Shown here in pieces: positions 11,785 to 26,031 of a stretch of DNA of 64,000 nucleotides. Within the stretch, counting starts at the first letter, position 1. Every line of letters begins with the position of its first letter. A program made the position numbers and the translations under genes. Origin of the DNA: Polytrichum commune (taxonomy: Eukaryota > Streptophyta > Polytrichopsida > Polytrichales > Polytrichaceae); contig OX485803.1 in assembly GCA_950295325.1 (NCBI GenBank), forward strand, positions 45,523,554 through 45,587,553. Reading direction: 5' to 3'. A model generated the notes under the pieces. That model worked only from the letters and a program-made list of their open reading frames with translations, made no database searches and was not told the DNA's origin.

Positions 11785-14393
11785 AATTATAGGATTTAGA
11801 ATTTGATATACATTCAATTTTGTATGCATTTTTTTAATTTGGATTCAATCGATTTTACGGTTGGAATTTCTCATATGATTTGTAATGAAAGACGATTTTT
11901 TTTAATATCAATATTGTTTAAGAATAATTTTGATTGCTAAGTAGTATTATCATAACAATTTTATTCTTTGATCTAAATATTGTGCGTAATTCCGTAATCT
12001 ATATGAATCACACAAATATAATTCGATAGTATATGGTGGTGGTACAAAGTTTGTTGGCTTTAGATGAAGCTTTTGAAAGTAGTCATGGTTTTTCTATGTT
12101 GCATTTGTTTCAACCAATGAATAAGGCTTCGTCGGGTTCTCCAAGTCTTTTAAAACTTGTAACTTTTGAAAAATCGAGTATGGCAGCAACTGAAGTGGTT
12201 CTCATTGTCGTCTACAGTCCATTTAACAACTTGCAATGTGAACCTTGTTGGTGAAAATTGTATTGTGATAGACACACATCCACGGCTCTCTCTCTGCTTC
12301 ACATCAGTCAACACCTACATTTGGTGGGGTCCCAAAAATAACACCTAATATATTTAATGCCTCACAACTTACTCTAACCAACCATTACGATCTTTATTCA
12401 CATAGTATGTGGCATACTCCAAAAATTGATTGTAGTGTGACACATAATAGGTGACACAACTGTGGTATGATCGAGATTCTTACACACATGTTTTATGATT
12501 ATGACATGACACATAAAGTGTGGAAATGTGGCACGAATATTATTATATGTTTTAAGGTTGATACTTGTGATGTTTTTTCCATGCTCAATTGTTTTCATTC
12601 ATAAATATTTTTTTGACAAATATTTACCTAACATGTTTAAAACTTTCAAACCAATTTGGTTGTTGATTAAAAAAATTGTTCCTTATAATAGTTGGAAACA
12701 GAGGACTCAATTTGCTTCTAGTAATGAACGGTGATCATATCAAAAGTTGTTTCAAATTCCTTGGAGTGAACTTATTGATTATGATAGGATTACATGGGAT
12801 AAAATCCTTATGACTTATAAGAAAACTCTTGATGTCACGCAACCCAACTTCCTCAATAAATTTGACTATATCAAGGGTGCTAGATGGTTCATTTGCATTA
12901 GCAAATATCCCATTTACCAATTTGTTTAGCATGTGAGTCACATGCAAGTTTCCCCCTGGAGACCGGGTTGTGTACATGTAATTGTGTTTCTTGCAATAAA
13001 CTTCTTTTTAATGTGCCAAAAAGAAACTAGAATTTAACCTCCTATGTGATGGTCAAATACCTTCATGTCAAAATAAATATATATATATATATATTTCTCT
13101 CACACACATACAAATATATATATATATATATAAACAACTTCAAAGGTTTTAGCTTTAAGTTGAGATCTGGAGTATCAAAATTTATCATTTATTATTATTA
13201 TTTTTCAATGAATATGTGTAATAAGTGCATATGTCGGAGGCTAAGATGTTATTCATGGCCATTAAGCATCTTCACTTCCATATTTCATAATTGAATGGAA
13301 TAGAATGCAAGAAAGTCATGAACGTGATTTTGTCATCATTTCTCAATAGCCCTTTCATGTGTACACAAAAAGATAAACAACAATGTGTGCCCCTCTTTTT
13401 TCTTTTCTTTTCATGTATTCTATTGCCTTTAGTAATGACCCATTTTAAAATTACATTAGTCTATGTGTGGTACGAAGACCACCCCCCCCCCCTGGCGCAA
13501 CCACTTATTTGAAAATGTCCAAGGTCATTGAACATATTGACTTTCATGATTCAAGTTGATCCCTAAAAGCCATTGAGATACACCATAAATCGAATATGTA
13601 GTGTAAAATAGGGATTGAAGACCTATTTTGTAATAACATATAGAATAAATCATGAAGGGTGGATTCTACATCACATTAATACAATTAGAACCATGATGAA
13701 TATTTTATAGTCAATTTCATGTTAAAAATGATATTGGATTCACATTTCTCAAAATTGCTTGAGATGTGGTTTGATTCTCGGTTTGATAGTTTGAACTTAG
13801 GAGTTGTATAATGTGGTCAAGAAGGAAAATAAATTATCAAGTCAATAAACTCCATAGGGTCTATAGCATTTTTGATTTGGTAATAGATGTTTACAAGGCA
13901 TTTAATAGAGGGGTTGTAAAAAATTGACTTAATTAACTAATCCACACTCAATAACGAACCCAACTGGGAGGACCCATGTATGTATTCAGTTTAAGAATCA
14001 ACAACACATGCACTTCCAATAACAATAACTAAAGCATGACAAGTCTGATCTTCAATCCCATTTTTGTTGATGCTTCATCGTAGACTTGCTTAATGTGACA
14101 TAAGTTTCCTTGTGCAAATCAAACCAAATAACACCCACATACCTTATGTAACTTTCACATGTGAGGAAGGGCTTTGGCTTGTCTCCTTTGAAGGACCCAC
14201 ACCACCCCACCCCCAACCTTCTTCCCTCTCCCCCTCCTCCGTCCCTGCGTTGGCTCGCAGAGTCACATTAGGGTTGCAAAACGAACGAGAGAGAGAGAGA
14301 GGGGTCGAAGAGAGGAGAGACAAGGCCAAAGGGCGAGGAGCGTGCGTAGGGTGTGCTCCCATCGACGAGGTTTGCAGATCGAGGGAGGGCACA
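11785..14393. other. AT-rich intergenic region upstream of OSCP
   Basis: No gene recognised. The region holds two (AT)n runs near 13,077-13,132 and a C10 run near 13,483. The last ~200 bp before 14,394 turn CT-rich, then GA-rich with a (GA)n run near 14,287. These fit the promoter and 5' UTR of the OSCP gene. Confidence 0.45.
13077..13132. repeat. (AT)n microsatellite pair
   Basis: Two alternating AT runs (about 13,077-13,095 and 13,112-13,132) are separated by a short CT/CA-rich spacer. They are simple repeats in an intergenic region. Confidence 0.9.
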
Positions 14394-15104
14394 ATGTGGA
14401 GGACGCAGGCATGGAGGAGCTCGCTGGCCTTGAGTAGGGCGATGGCATCGGCCGCGGCCGAGGCGAAGCCCACCACGGTGGTGAGCGGACAGGCCGCGCG
14501 AGGGTTTGCGGCAGCGGCAGCCGCTGAGAAGGACGCGCACGTCGAGGTCCCTCTACCCATGTACGGGGTAGCGGGGAAGTATGCGTCCGCGTTGTATGTG
14601 ACGGCCGTCCGCAGTAATGCATTGGACCCAGTGGAGACGGAGTTGGAACAGGTATGCGGGGCGGCAGCGATCAACCCCGTGTTCTCCGATTTCCTCAAGG
14701 ATCCATCAGTTCCGAAGACCGCACGTATAAAGGCAATTGAGGAGATCTTCAAGCAGACCAAGTTCAATGATGTGACGAAGAATTTCTTGGCGGTGTTGGC
14801 AGAGAATGGCCGGCTCAACCAGCTGCAGCGAATCTCGAGTTGCTACTCGGAGCTTTTGCTTGCGCATCGAGGGGAAGTGAAGGCTACCGTGACAGCTGCA
14901 TTGGAGCTTAGTCAAGGGGAGTTGGAAGACATCAAAAACTCGTTGAAAGGGTATCTCAAGCCGGGTCAGACTTTGAAAGTGGAGCAGAAGGTGGATAGGA
15001 GCATCATTGGGGGCATCGTTGTCGACATTCAGGACAAGCACATCGACCTTTCCATTGATACCAAAATCAAGCAAATGGAGAAGCTATTGGCTGAGGCAAT
15101 CTGA
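14394..15104 (+). CDS. OSCP: Mitochondrial F1Fo-ATP synthase OSCP (delta) subunit
   Basis: OSCP joins the F1 head to the peripheral stalk of mitochondrial ATP synthase on the matrix face of the inner membrane. The single open frame encodes 236 aa. Residues 1-~50 (MWRTQAWRSS..., Ala/Arg-rich, few acids) look like a mitochondrial presequence. The body from about residue 55 matches the OSCP/delta family, with PLPMYGVAGKYASALYVTA, a helical N-domain and the family C-terminal signature VDRSIIGGIVVDIQDK near 205-220. The frame is open for 94 further codons upstream (to 14,112), but that part is low-complexity and unlike OSCP. I chose 14,394 because it begins a presequence-like segment. No GT..AG intron interrupts the gene, which is notable because I recall angiosperm OSCP genes as spliced. 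AATAAA words at 15,366 and 15,396 could serve polyadenylation. Confidence 0.95.
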   Translation: MWRTQAWRSSLALSRAMASAAAEAKPTTVVSGQAARGFAAAAAAEKDAHVEVPLPMYGVAGKYASALYVTAVRSNALDPVETELEQVCGAAAINPVFSDFLKDPSVPKTARIKAIEEIFKQTKFNDVTKNFLAVLAENGRLNQLQRISSCYSELLLAHRGEVKATVTAALELSQGELEDIKNSLKGYLKPGQTLKVEQKVDRSIIGGIVVDIQDKHIDLSIDTKIKQMEKLLAEAI

Positions 15105-17717
15105 ACGTGTGAGTGATGGGTAGTGGGAATGTATGTATGTACCTCCCAGGTTTTTTTTCCTTAATTTCTGATTAGCATTGTTCAGCTACACGTTTGAATG
15201 TGTGCAAACATTGCTTTTTGTTGAATGGAAAATGGCATCGGGTTACGAGGCTGATATCATTCTTTGACCTTGCTCCTGTTGCCGTGCCATCAGTCAGTGC
15301 TCCTAAAATCACACTAGCAATTCTGGAAAGACATTTTTGTCATTATGCTCAACCCTAGAATCTGTAAATAAAAGGACAGACCAGGCTTTGAGCCAATAAA
15401 GGTGATTCTGGGTTTCCATGAGATAATCGTTAGATGTGATGGTTTTTTACGAGAAAGATTTCAACTTGATTCCTGAATTTTCTCATGTCTTCAAGTGGCA
15501 TTTCTGGAGTTAATTGACTGAGTGTGATTTAGACTAACCTTACACCACCAGATGGAAATGAGGAATGAGGAAAGATTTAGGGTATTTTATGTAGCTAATT
15601 ATGGTATTTGGTGCGGGTGAGGCATTAGCGTAAGTTAGTGATTGAGCTTGTACATGTCATCTTAGAATTGGTTGGTCAAGCTGCACTCCCACATGGTATA
15701 TACCATAATTAGCCACAGAAAGTAGAAATTGGGATCATTGTACAAGTCTGACAGCTAGATTCATGTGCGATTTGTACTTGGGAACATAGATAAAACATGA
15801 GAATCATATACACAACAAGACCTGATCTATATTTGTGGCATTTATAATTATCATCAGAATATAAAGCTTCTGATCAAAGCATCTGTCAAATTCGCATCCT
15901 GGTGTTGGCAAAAGGCAATGGGCCTCTAGGGTGTTGTTGCTGATTTGGGAGAATTGCATAGAATTGAGGAGGTTCATAACCAAGCTCCTGTAACTCGGCA
16001 AATCTCGCAGTTGGGTTGTAGGAAAAGGTCCAAAAAGAGATTTATCTGGAACTTTCCACATGAGCAATATCAACACCAAATGTGAGATGGAATTTTTAAG
16101 ATGGGGTGGGCAGGGGGGGGGGGGGGGGCGCACTAGAAGCAGAGAAATAAGCAATCTCATCTCGGTTATTGGATCATTTGGCCACTGGGAGGAAGTGCCA
16201 CTTGCAATTGAAGTTAATTTGAGCCAACGTGTGCATTGTCACCCATAGTGAGTAGGTAAAATGACTCTCAATAGGGTACTCATTGCATCTTGAGAAATGA
16301 AAGGCAGTTATATGCACCCAATATAAGAGTGACCTTCTTGAAGAGGATTTCCCCTTTGTGGAAGTGCAATCACAAGTTTACACTTGAGTGAGGAATACAT
16401 CACTTTGTGATGATGTGGATCCTTCAGTCATTCTCCTTTTGCTAAAGCTTTTTTGCATGGAAGAGGGGTGCTAATGAATCATGTGTCAGGGGATCCAACA
16501 AATATAGCAAATGTCAGGATGCCAAATCCTGATCATTTGAAAGGTGATCACAGCACAGTAAGGAGCTAGTTATGTGGGTGTTATTCTATTCGTTTTCATG
16601 TTCTCCAGCTTCTACTGATCAGATTTACACAATAAAACTTGTGTTGCATGAGCAAGTCTACAATAAAGAATCAGCAAAAATGAGATTGAAATTCATACCT
16701 CCTCTTATTTAGTTATGGTTATGAGTAGTGCACGTCTGGTGATTCTTCAAGTGAATACAGAGGTCCTCCCAATTTGTTTTTACTGTTGTAGGATTGTGAT
16801 TAAAATTTGAAGACATTATCCCTTCTTAATTCAACATGGGTCCTTATGGTATTTTTTCTTTGATCCTCACCAAACCACACACTGATCAAATATAGGTGTC
16901 TGACTAACAAAAACGACCAAATAATACCTGTATACATTATGTAACAACTTATGTTCACTGAAAATTCCTGAGATTTGCGGGATTTTGTAAGTGTGTAACA
17001 TTAGACGAAATCTGCATTTTCACTTTTACATTATGTGTGCCCTTGAAATAGATATATCCACACATAGAGGTATGTATGCAAAAGTTTATTGAGAATGGAG
17101 GAAACATTCTGAATATCTCTTCACTTGGCAACTGAAGCTGACTACAGCTAACTGAACAGGCCAATTGACACAATACCTAGATTGGCAAGAAGCAGTCTTA
17201 TTACACCAAAATCTCATTTGCACTTTCACTACAAATAAAAAATAATTTGTTACATTGCAGATGTAGGCCATGCCACATTCACTGTTAAATTCAACTTGAA
17301 CCATTTTGTAGTCTATGGAAGCAAGTGACTTTGGATACATTGCCTGTGAAACCGTGAAGGCACTTGCTGGCCTTGTTGCACACAATGGTTTGTTTGTTTT
17401 ATCCCATCCATAATACTACATGAGTTCTGCCAGAATAAAAAATACAAATGGGTGCATCCACAATATGAGAGATGACGCCTGTTAAATTCATATACAGGTA
17501 GTGTTCCAAGAGCAATTGCTGTTTAACCACTTTACACTAGTAACTTGATGTTGCATTGAATAAATCTACCTTCCAAAGGAGCAATATCTTCAAATTTGCT
17601 CTCCAATAATAGGTGAACAATCATGTCTCTAGCCAAGTAGAGAAGCTGAGTATGTATACAGGTTTGCAGGTGATTTTCCTGAGATTGTTACAAGAATTTG
17701 AGAGTGACAATTTTGGT
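15105..17717. other. Intergenic between OSCP and the LETM1-like gene
   Basis: No gene recognised. The first ~300 bp are probably OSCP 3' UTR, and the last part the 3' UTR of the convergent LETM1-like gene. A 16-base G run lies at 16,113-16,128. Confidence 0.5.
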
Positions 17718-20700
17718 TCACAAAGATCCTTCAAGTTTCCTTGAAGAAGGTAGAGCAGGCTTTTCTGAGCTCTCAGGCTCCATGTGGCGGACTTGCTCCA
17801 GCCTCCTTAAAACATCCAAGCGCTGAGGCCCATATGCACTGGGAATCTGCAGCCATGTGTTCTTTCCATTAGCACCAAATACAACAGCAAGAACATAAAA
17901 TAGTGCAATGAGACATATTTTTTTCATCCATTTTTTGAGCAAGTTTAAGAGTTGATGTTTTGTTTTGATTATCCTCACAATCACTACACGATATGCTGTT
18001 CCCTTTTTGAAAGGTTAACATACCATGCTGCAATCTCTGGGACTGTTGCTAGAAGTACCTCTTGTAATAGTCATTTTGCTGTAATAACTGGAAATTTAAT
18101 TATCTAGGAACGTCTAATTCTCCTAAAATTTTGTAGCTTGCGATCATCTGGCTAAAAAGCAACAATTCCTAAACTAAAAGTTGATCTAAAGAACGATATA
18201 GCAAATCTACTATAATGAAGCCATTCACTTTGGTTTTTAGTTACTGTAGCTTTTCATAGTTTTGCGTACACCCTACCCTCTATTCTACAGAAAAAAGGTA
18301 ACAATATTTCAACCTTATTTTTTCTGAGAAAAAAAGAGCCAATAGTCATCCAATTATGAAGCAGGTAGTAAGGAGAAAGAGAAACTTACTAAAGCAGGCA
18401 CATATTTTTGGATGGCTGCTAGGATTGCTGCATGTCCAACAGCAGTGACCTGAATGCATGCAGAGTCCCCATATCATGCAACTTACTCAGATGACACTTG
18501 CAAAAAGACCTCAACATTTAACCCTATAATGACCAACCTACCAAAAACAAAAAAGTGGTCAATTCATCATTGATACATCAAAAATGCAGATATCAAAAAC
18601 AAAAGATGAGCAGTCCCTACTAAATCTTCTCCCATTGAACCTTTCATACAAGCCTAACACCCCACCTGATTATGAAATCCAACATACTTTAGTCGATTTC
18701 TTCTGTTGAAATATTAAGTTTATCCGTAATATAATACTTTATCAAAAAATTATTGAAATGATTGACTTGACACTTTCTAGAATCCACTTCACCCTACTGA
18801 AACACCTAACTAGCTCAAACTGAGTCAGGTTGACAAGCTCCCGTAAGGTAGAAACACTACACATGTGTTGACAAATGATAGAACCATAAAGATGGGATTC
18901 AACAACTTACAGGCAGCAGCATCAAAATTCCAATAGGCACAACAGATGCCAGATCCGTTAGTGTGCGTTTCAAAATCTTCTGCTCACGATTTGTCAATTT
19001 TTGACCCAATACATTCCTTCTCAGAAGAACTAGCGCTGCTCCTACATCAGTACCCAATAAACAAGAACCCCTCCATATGTCCTGTTTCCGTCCAGAAACA
19101 AAAATGTTACATGAGTTACAAATGTCGTCTTTTATGTTATTGCATTGTGACCTGATCATGGAAGTAAAGATCAACATCTTCTCAAATTTCTTCATCATAG
19201 TTAACATTGGCGGCATAAATTTCAGTAAGTGTCAGGAATAATAGTAAGTCTTACAGTGCTGGCTTCTTTGAGCTTTTCAATTGATTTGCTGAAGAAGCCG
19301 CTGTACTTTCCAGCAAGCTCAATATCCAAGTTCTCATCCATCCTGGCTAAGGCAGTAGTGCTTGCTACTTCATACACAGATGCACGCTCCCACTCCTCCT
19401 GTGATAATGACTGCATGAAATACAACACATAATGACTGGGATTAAATTAACCCAAAAAAAATTGAATAGACAATGTACAAAACCAAAGTAGGGGTGCCAT
19501 GGAAAAAAAGAATGTGTACATGAAAAAAGTGACTGCACTGTATCAGGTAAGATTAGCTACCCTCACAGATGCCGATTGATCAGCAGATTGCTGGATTCGA
19601 GACTCAAGCTCAGCCAATTCTTTCATCAACTCATCAAATGTTTTCACATTAGTTGATGCAGCACCTGCCTCTTCCAAAGCTGTCTGTGCTACCTTCTCAT
19701 TGTAAAGGACTTTATCCTGTTCAAATACATCAAGCTCGCACCTGATTAGAATCGTTTTCTTTTTTTCTTTTTTTGCATCACATGAAAGTCATAACACACT
19801 AGCTGAATATGTGAAAGGGTGAGCAACGTGCAAGATGAATTGATGGAAATTGTTGTACGTTTTCTTAAGACCCATTCATGTATGGCACTCTCATCTTATC
19901 ACTAATTTTGCAGGACATTGTAAAGACGAAATCTGAGAAAGTAGCCTCTGCTGAACTCATAAAAGTAACAACTTGAAATTGATCCCGACAATACACATAG
20001 TAGTCAATCACTAATTGAATCAATGTAAATGTAGGGTCACTGGCATACATAGTCATTTCTCGATATCAGCGCCTTATCACTTCTCCTCCTAAACCAGCAA
20101 ACAAACACTGTCAGAATAATCACTGTGTTCAAGAATCTGAAGCACTGAGGAAGATGAAGTTCCTGCACTACTACCAATAGCATAAGGATAACATGACATA
20201 TAAATAACAACAGCCAACAGCATTCTATTCTTCTCTGGGTACAAACACCTAGTTGTTATTCCACATGTTCAAAGCAGTGCACCTTTTCTGAGCTTGAGAA
20301 TTCTTATCTTGTACAGTAGCAAAATCTTCAGAACTTAGATTCTGCTGCTGATATAGGTTTCTTGTGGTTATCTCTTGCTCAACCTGAAAAAATTACAAAA
20401 AAAATTGAATAAAATGTGTAAAAGTCGTAACCACACCATACCAGCTGAAATGAGGATATGTACAGAGGAGCAGTGCTTGTCAGGATAATGAGGTTACCTT
20501 TACCCATAGGGAGCTGTAAGAGGTGGGCACAAGCTAAAAAGCCATAAAGAGGAAATTTAACTGCATGGTCATTTTCCTAAGAGGAGCTAGAAGTTCTTTA
20601 ATCTTTCCTATCTTACATGTCCTATCTCACCTTTTTGTTTAGGGTGCACTCTAGTATGTGATCCCATGAATGCAGTATTCAAAGCACCCCCACTTTCAAG

Positions 20701-23700
20701 GCACACTCAACTTCAAAGCACTTAGGCTAGCTACTCCAAGGTGCAAATTAAATGTAATGAGAAACACAACATCGCAGTACCTCGTCATCCAGGAGATATT
20801 TCATTAATTGAGAAACAATTAATAAAAAGCTCAAGCCTCTGCAAGTACTTAAAAGTGTAACTGACCTGGAGTTCCATTATTCTCTCCTCCTTCACAGCAG
20901 CTTTTGCCTTGAAAGTAGCTTCCAGAACTTCAACCTCTCGCTTGAGTGACCTGATCTTGTCCAAATCAGCACTTAATCGTTCTCCCCCCACAAAACCAGA
21001 GATCTCAGATTCTTTGACCAATAATTCCAACTTTGCCAATGCAACCTCAACACTCTGCAGTTCCTGCACCAAACAGTACCTTCACTAAGATTGATATCAC
21101 CAACTAAAACCAACTTTAAAACCGATTTCATAACTTGCATAGTCCACAATAACATTAATTTTTTATTCTTTTTTTAAAAAAGAAAAAAGAAAAAAGAAAA
21201 GCTGTTACAGACCTATGATTGAAGGTCTTCCGAAACACATAAACAAAGATATTGAAGCAATCATAATTGATGTCCCAGTGTAGTATTACAATGACCAACA
21301 TATGCCCTCAAAGTCCAGTGTTGGACACACATAATTAATGAGTGAGAAAAAGGATTATGCTCGGTGGTATGTAGTCAATGAACCACACTCAACCTGTCAA
21401 TTCCATTCAACTATGAAGTGCATTTGTGATTGAGAATACTAAGCGACCTGTTTTTGAATCTTTAAAATGCAAGGTGGAAAAACACATTGAGCTTCACGAG
21501 ACAAGGTCAATGAAGATACTTTGGAAACCATGAGCATGGAAGGTGAATAAGAACCTTGTCAATAGATTTTAATTGTTGCTCCACCTCTTTCAAACTTCTA
21601 CGCTCAGTTGCTAACTTATCAGTAATAGTCAATGCAGCTCTCTCCAAGACGCTCAAGTCCTGAGCTTTGGCATCCCAGATTGACCCACTGGTACTAACTT
21701 CCTCAGCAGACCTCCATTGCAGATCCTGGTAGATAGATCTATCCAACTCCCCACTGTCTATTGCACTTATCCTGTTTCAAGTGAAAGTTGACACAGAATT
21801 TTATCAGATCAGTTGCAAAGAACCAGCTCACGGATTTACTTGTTCCTCAATGTCAATTGAACTTCTAGCTAACCATCTCATTTGTGAGACAACCACATCA
21901 ATAGTTGGGCCCAAAGCCAGGTTGACATATGCTTGCTGACGGCAAGGAAAGCAGAAATATTTTACAGAGAGCACTCAATAAGATAGTAACCATGTAGACA
22001 AGCTCAGCAATTTTGAGGTGTGAAACTTCAATCATATGATGCTTCATAAAATGTAATACAACAACCAGGAGATGTCAACAACTTACCCAACACTACTTTC
22101 TTTTGTATTTCGCTTCACAAGCTCATAAACTTCATTGCAATCTTCCAATCGCAGCTGACTGTCACACCAAAGCCAGACAATTATTCATGTCCATGATCCA
22201 GCCCTGTTCTAGATACCACTTGTGCCCTGATTGTATTTATGAGAACTTAAAAATGACAAAGAAAATAGAAGAATTTGGCCTACCTTTTTGCAAGAAATGA
22301 TGCAGCCCGGAAACCTTCTGGTTGTTGGACCCACGTACTGTGCTGAGTGAAACTGTTGACCCACAACGAGCACACCTGGACAGCTACAGCAATGGCCAGC
22401 AGCTTCTCAGCTTTTCCAATCCCTGTCTTTACTTTCCCCTTTTCACTATGGGCTTCATGGACCAATAATGACGGACTTAAAGGATAGAATCGAAGCCACT
22501 CCATCTCCTCACAAACCACCTGCAGAAAGGTCTCTTCTCTTAGGTCCTCCAACCAGATATGAATCCTTCAAAGATCAAATAAATGTCCCTCATATCATTC
22601 CACGATTTACTTGCACCTCAATGCCATTTACTATTTCACTAGAGCACACTAGAGCATTTTTGAGAGCAACAAAGCACTAACTGCAAAATACATTGGTGCT
22701 AAGCAATCGATAATAAATGCTGCACAGTCTAGCATGACTAGAGATTGCACAAACACTCCTCATCAGGGCACAGTAAAGCATGCCCACGTAAGCAAATGAA
22801 AGAAGTCATTGTATAGTCAATGCTAATCAGTAGACTTCCATAATGCATTCAGAACTTGCAGCTTACTAAGCAGCCAACATTTATAATCTCCTTAGACCTT
22901 TGCTCAATAATCCAATGCACCCATATTAAGTTCCCAATTGCTGATGTCTACAACTGATATGCTTGACTAAGGACAACGGACAACACAGAAACTAACCTCA
23001 ATAAAGAGTTGGTAAATGGACACCGTTGCTAGTTGTGGATAGAAAAGAACACTCCCACCTTCCAAATACCTGATCCATCAAACATATATTTATCAATTCA
23101 ATACCACCAAATATTGTTGAAATTACATGGACACAAAGTGGTACAAGTAACTGACATAGCACCACTCTTTTGAACTTACTCGAGCAACACTAGTAGGCCA
23201 AAACCTCGGGCCAAAGCAACTTACCTAAGAAGACTTGAAAGTGATTCTTCTGAATCACTCACGCCTTTTGCTGCCAAATAGGCCCGAGTGCTTCTTCCTA
23301 AAGTGGCAAAAAATCCAAAAACAGCTAGATCTCTTTCAAATACCTGCATGATCAAATCAACCACATTAGACACTAGAGTGTATGCAAGAAAGGACAGTAA
23401 CCCCTTTGGACGTTGACACATCTCATTTTGTGCTAACAAGTAATTCCCATCTAGAAATTACTGAAGTATGCAATGCAAGATCCATTCTTCTCAACACAAT
23501 CAGAATTACTTCACTGCTTGCCCAGCCTGGCTCAACCTTCCAGGCAAATTGATACACTGGTCTGATGTGTGCCAGAACACAGTTACAAGGACTTTCTCCT
23601 TGAACTACCTCTACATCAAAGTAGACTTCACGAATAAAGAACCACTGGAATATACCATTGAGGGGATATACTTGCACACTACATAAATGACTATCATATG

Positions 23701-26031
23701 AACAACACAGGCTTCATACCTCAGCTGCATCTCGAGATTTAAACCTTGACCTAACACCCTCTCGAACAAGAGCTCCCCGCAACAAGTGCTGCACCAAGTA
23801 CACCCAAAACTCTTCTTCTGCATCGTCCAGCCATTTCTTCTCATCTGCTGCTCTGGATCCAAAAAATTCTAGAAACTCTTGTTTAAGTCCTATCTCAGAG
23901 CAGAACGAATAGACCTTGTCGATCCCAATAAATTCCTGTAATTTATTCATTAAGTGACGAATCTCCTCTGAGAGTGTTGTTGTGAATATAGGGTTTGAAA
24001 CTGCCGCAGAACCCAGCATCAATAAAGCTGCTGTGCAGCTAATAGTCAGCTTCAAAAGATCCACCTCACTTAAAATAGACAAGTTGGAGGAACCATTTCT
24101 GTCACACATAACAAAGAGTGTGGGTGTCACCTATAATCACAAGCGAGACCACTCAACCTCTTCTTCATGAAGCAAAACATGCACATTAAGCCTAAGAGAG
24201 TTTAGTGGAGAGATTTATATGCCCTTCTACAGTCAACATAGTGATAAAAATTTGTCACCTACAATGTATTGCTATGTAACCACACCTATTTAGAACAAGA
24301 TTGAAAAACGTTGTTAACTTCTCTATCCCTGCAAGATTTGTAGATGTTTCAGCTGATATAATACACAACCAAAAAAGACCTAAATTATCGCTCATAAGTT
24401 TAATGATTTCAATAAGGACAATAACAGAGTCATGCTTAAGCAAATTGCATACTTGATAAATGTGAAAGTGAAACGACCATCTTTCTCCAGGTATCTGACA
24501 AACTTTGCCACAGCAAGTGGTTGTTGTTGTGACCAGAGCCAGTCATCAGCAGCAGGGTCTCTAGATGATAATTCGTGTCTTATGGAGTCTTCCAATGGAG
24601 ATGCTAGATGCATCATCCTGCACATCCCATGACCAATTAAAACATGCAATCTATTAATACGGCTACGAGGAGCCAATGCCAAAGACAGAAACTCTCTACA
24701 TTAGCAATTTACTAGCCAGAAGAATTAATTATTAAATGACAATGAGAATTGTTGATTCCAACACTATGAAGACATTCTACAAGCAGTCTTAGACATCCAG
24801 GATGAACACCTGCGCTGCACAAAAACATGAGCATGTCCATCCACCTCTTCACCTCGGGCAGCAATATTAATGACTGCTTGCAGAAGAGAATGCACCGCAG
24901 CCTGTCATGAGATCACAGAATAGTAATCATCAAAATCTTAGTGATTTAAGTCATTAAAGCATTCGGCTAAACTGTGGCCGTGCTACCTTTGAGTAACAAA
25001 GACTAGTAGCATCGTAAATAATGCCCATCACATAATTCATGTTCATTTCTAAAGAGCAAGCACTCATGTTCAATGTGATCCCGATATCCAACCGAGTGAT
25101 CAATGCAACTCTCATCGCACCTTCATGCTCTCTTCTTCCCCCTAAACCGCAAAATTTGATTGAACCCATTACTTGGTAGCTCGTTCATACTCTTGCACAC
25201 TTCTAATTAATCCATCTCCTCGTGCACAACCATAAACCCTAATTCTTCCGTCCATTACATTCCACATAGAGATATACACAAGAGCAGATTGAAAATTCTG
25301 AGCTGAGATTTGTTGAAGAACATCCGAATTCCTCAAGTGTGCATCACATCATCACTTCCTGAGTGTGACCGCTTTCATCAACAGCTTCGCCAAATTCGCC
25401 GAACTAGCTCCATTGCTCTACGCCAACACCACATGTAGATACATTCCACCATTCACTTCCGTAGGTGTGAAGATTGATTGATTAACTGCAGGGGAGACAG
25501 AGCTGCAACTGATGCTTAACGACAAACCTGATATGCCAGCGACTTCATCCACGCATCCTTATCCATACCAAACCACTTCTGCGGAAACCAGGGTCGACTC
25601 GCGAGCGTTTTCTGCTTCTCCAATCCCACCCGAACCACCCTGGCCACCTCGTGCAATGCCTGCAGCAAGCTCTTCCCCTGGTCGCCATCCCCCAAATTCG
25701 TCCGTGTCTCGAACCTCCCCCCCGCCTTCGTCACACTACTACTCTTCTCCCTCGTCTCCACCGTCGTCCCTTCCTCAAAAGCAGCAGCCTCGGTCGAAGA
25801 AGACGACGACGACGCCCCTCGCGCCACGCCACGCACCAATTTCCTACATCCCGGCCACACCCCTGCGTTCCTCACCGCCCTAACATTATACTGCCCGCCT
25901 CTAACCCTAACCAGCTTCACACACCTCGGTTGCACCACATAATGCAACTCCGAGGCCGCAGATTTGCGCAGCCGCACTCCTCCTCTGCCTATCTGCAGCC
26001 GTGCCGAGCCGGTGCACAGCGACAAATCCAT
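17718..26031 (-). CDS. LETM1-like protein (plant organellar LETM1 family)
   Basis: Seventeen exons on the minus strand give 953 aa with all phases closing: 26031-25528, 24901-24810, 24617-24453, 24098-23720, 23343-23225, 23069-22997, 22519-22284, 22158-22087, 21771-21555, 21063-20866, 20383-20283, 20088-20049, 19716-19567, 19410-19255, 19081-18911, 18449-18390 and 17846-17718. The protein resembles Arabidopsis At3g11560/At5g06220-type LETM1-like proteins as I remember them. The C-terminus has the family block LLGTDVGAALVLLRRN, then LTDLASVVPIGILMLLPVTA (hydrophobic, about residues 876-895) and GHAAILAAIQKYVPALIP. Residues ~547-785 are charged and probably coiled-coil. The N-terminal ~75 residues are Arg/Ser-rich and nearly acid-free, like a plastid or mitochondrial transit peptide. 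LETM1 proteins act in inner-membrane cation/proton homeostasis and ribosome binding; this plant subgroup is little characterised. Exon 12 (40 nt) is the least certain. Exon 13 has two adjacent donors (ending 19,567 or 19,561) that differ by two codons. Confidence 0.9.

Noticed and set aside
14112-14393. In-frame N-terminal extension of OSCP
   Set aside because: It is low in complexity, includes CT- and GA-rich runs typical of a 5' UTR, and the presequence-like start is at 14,394.
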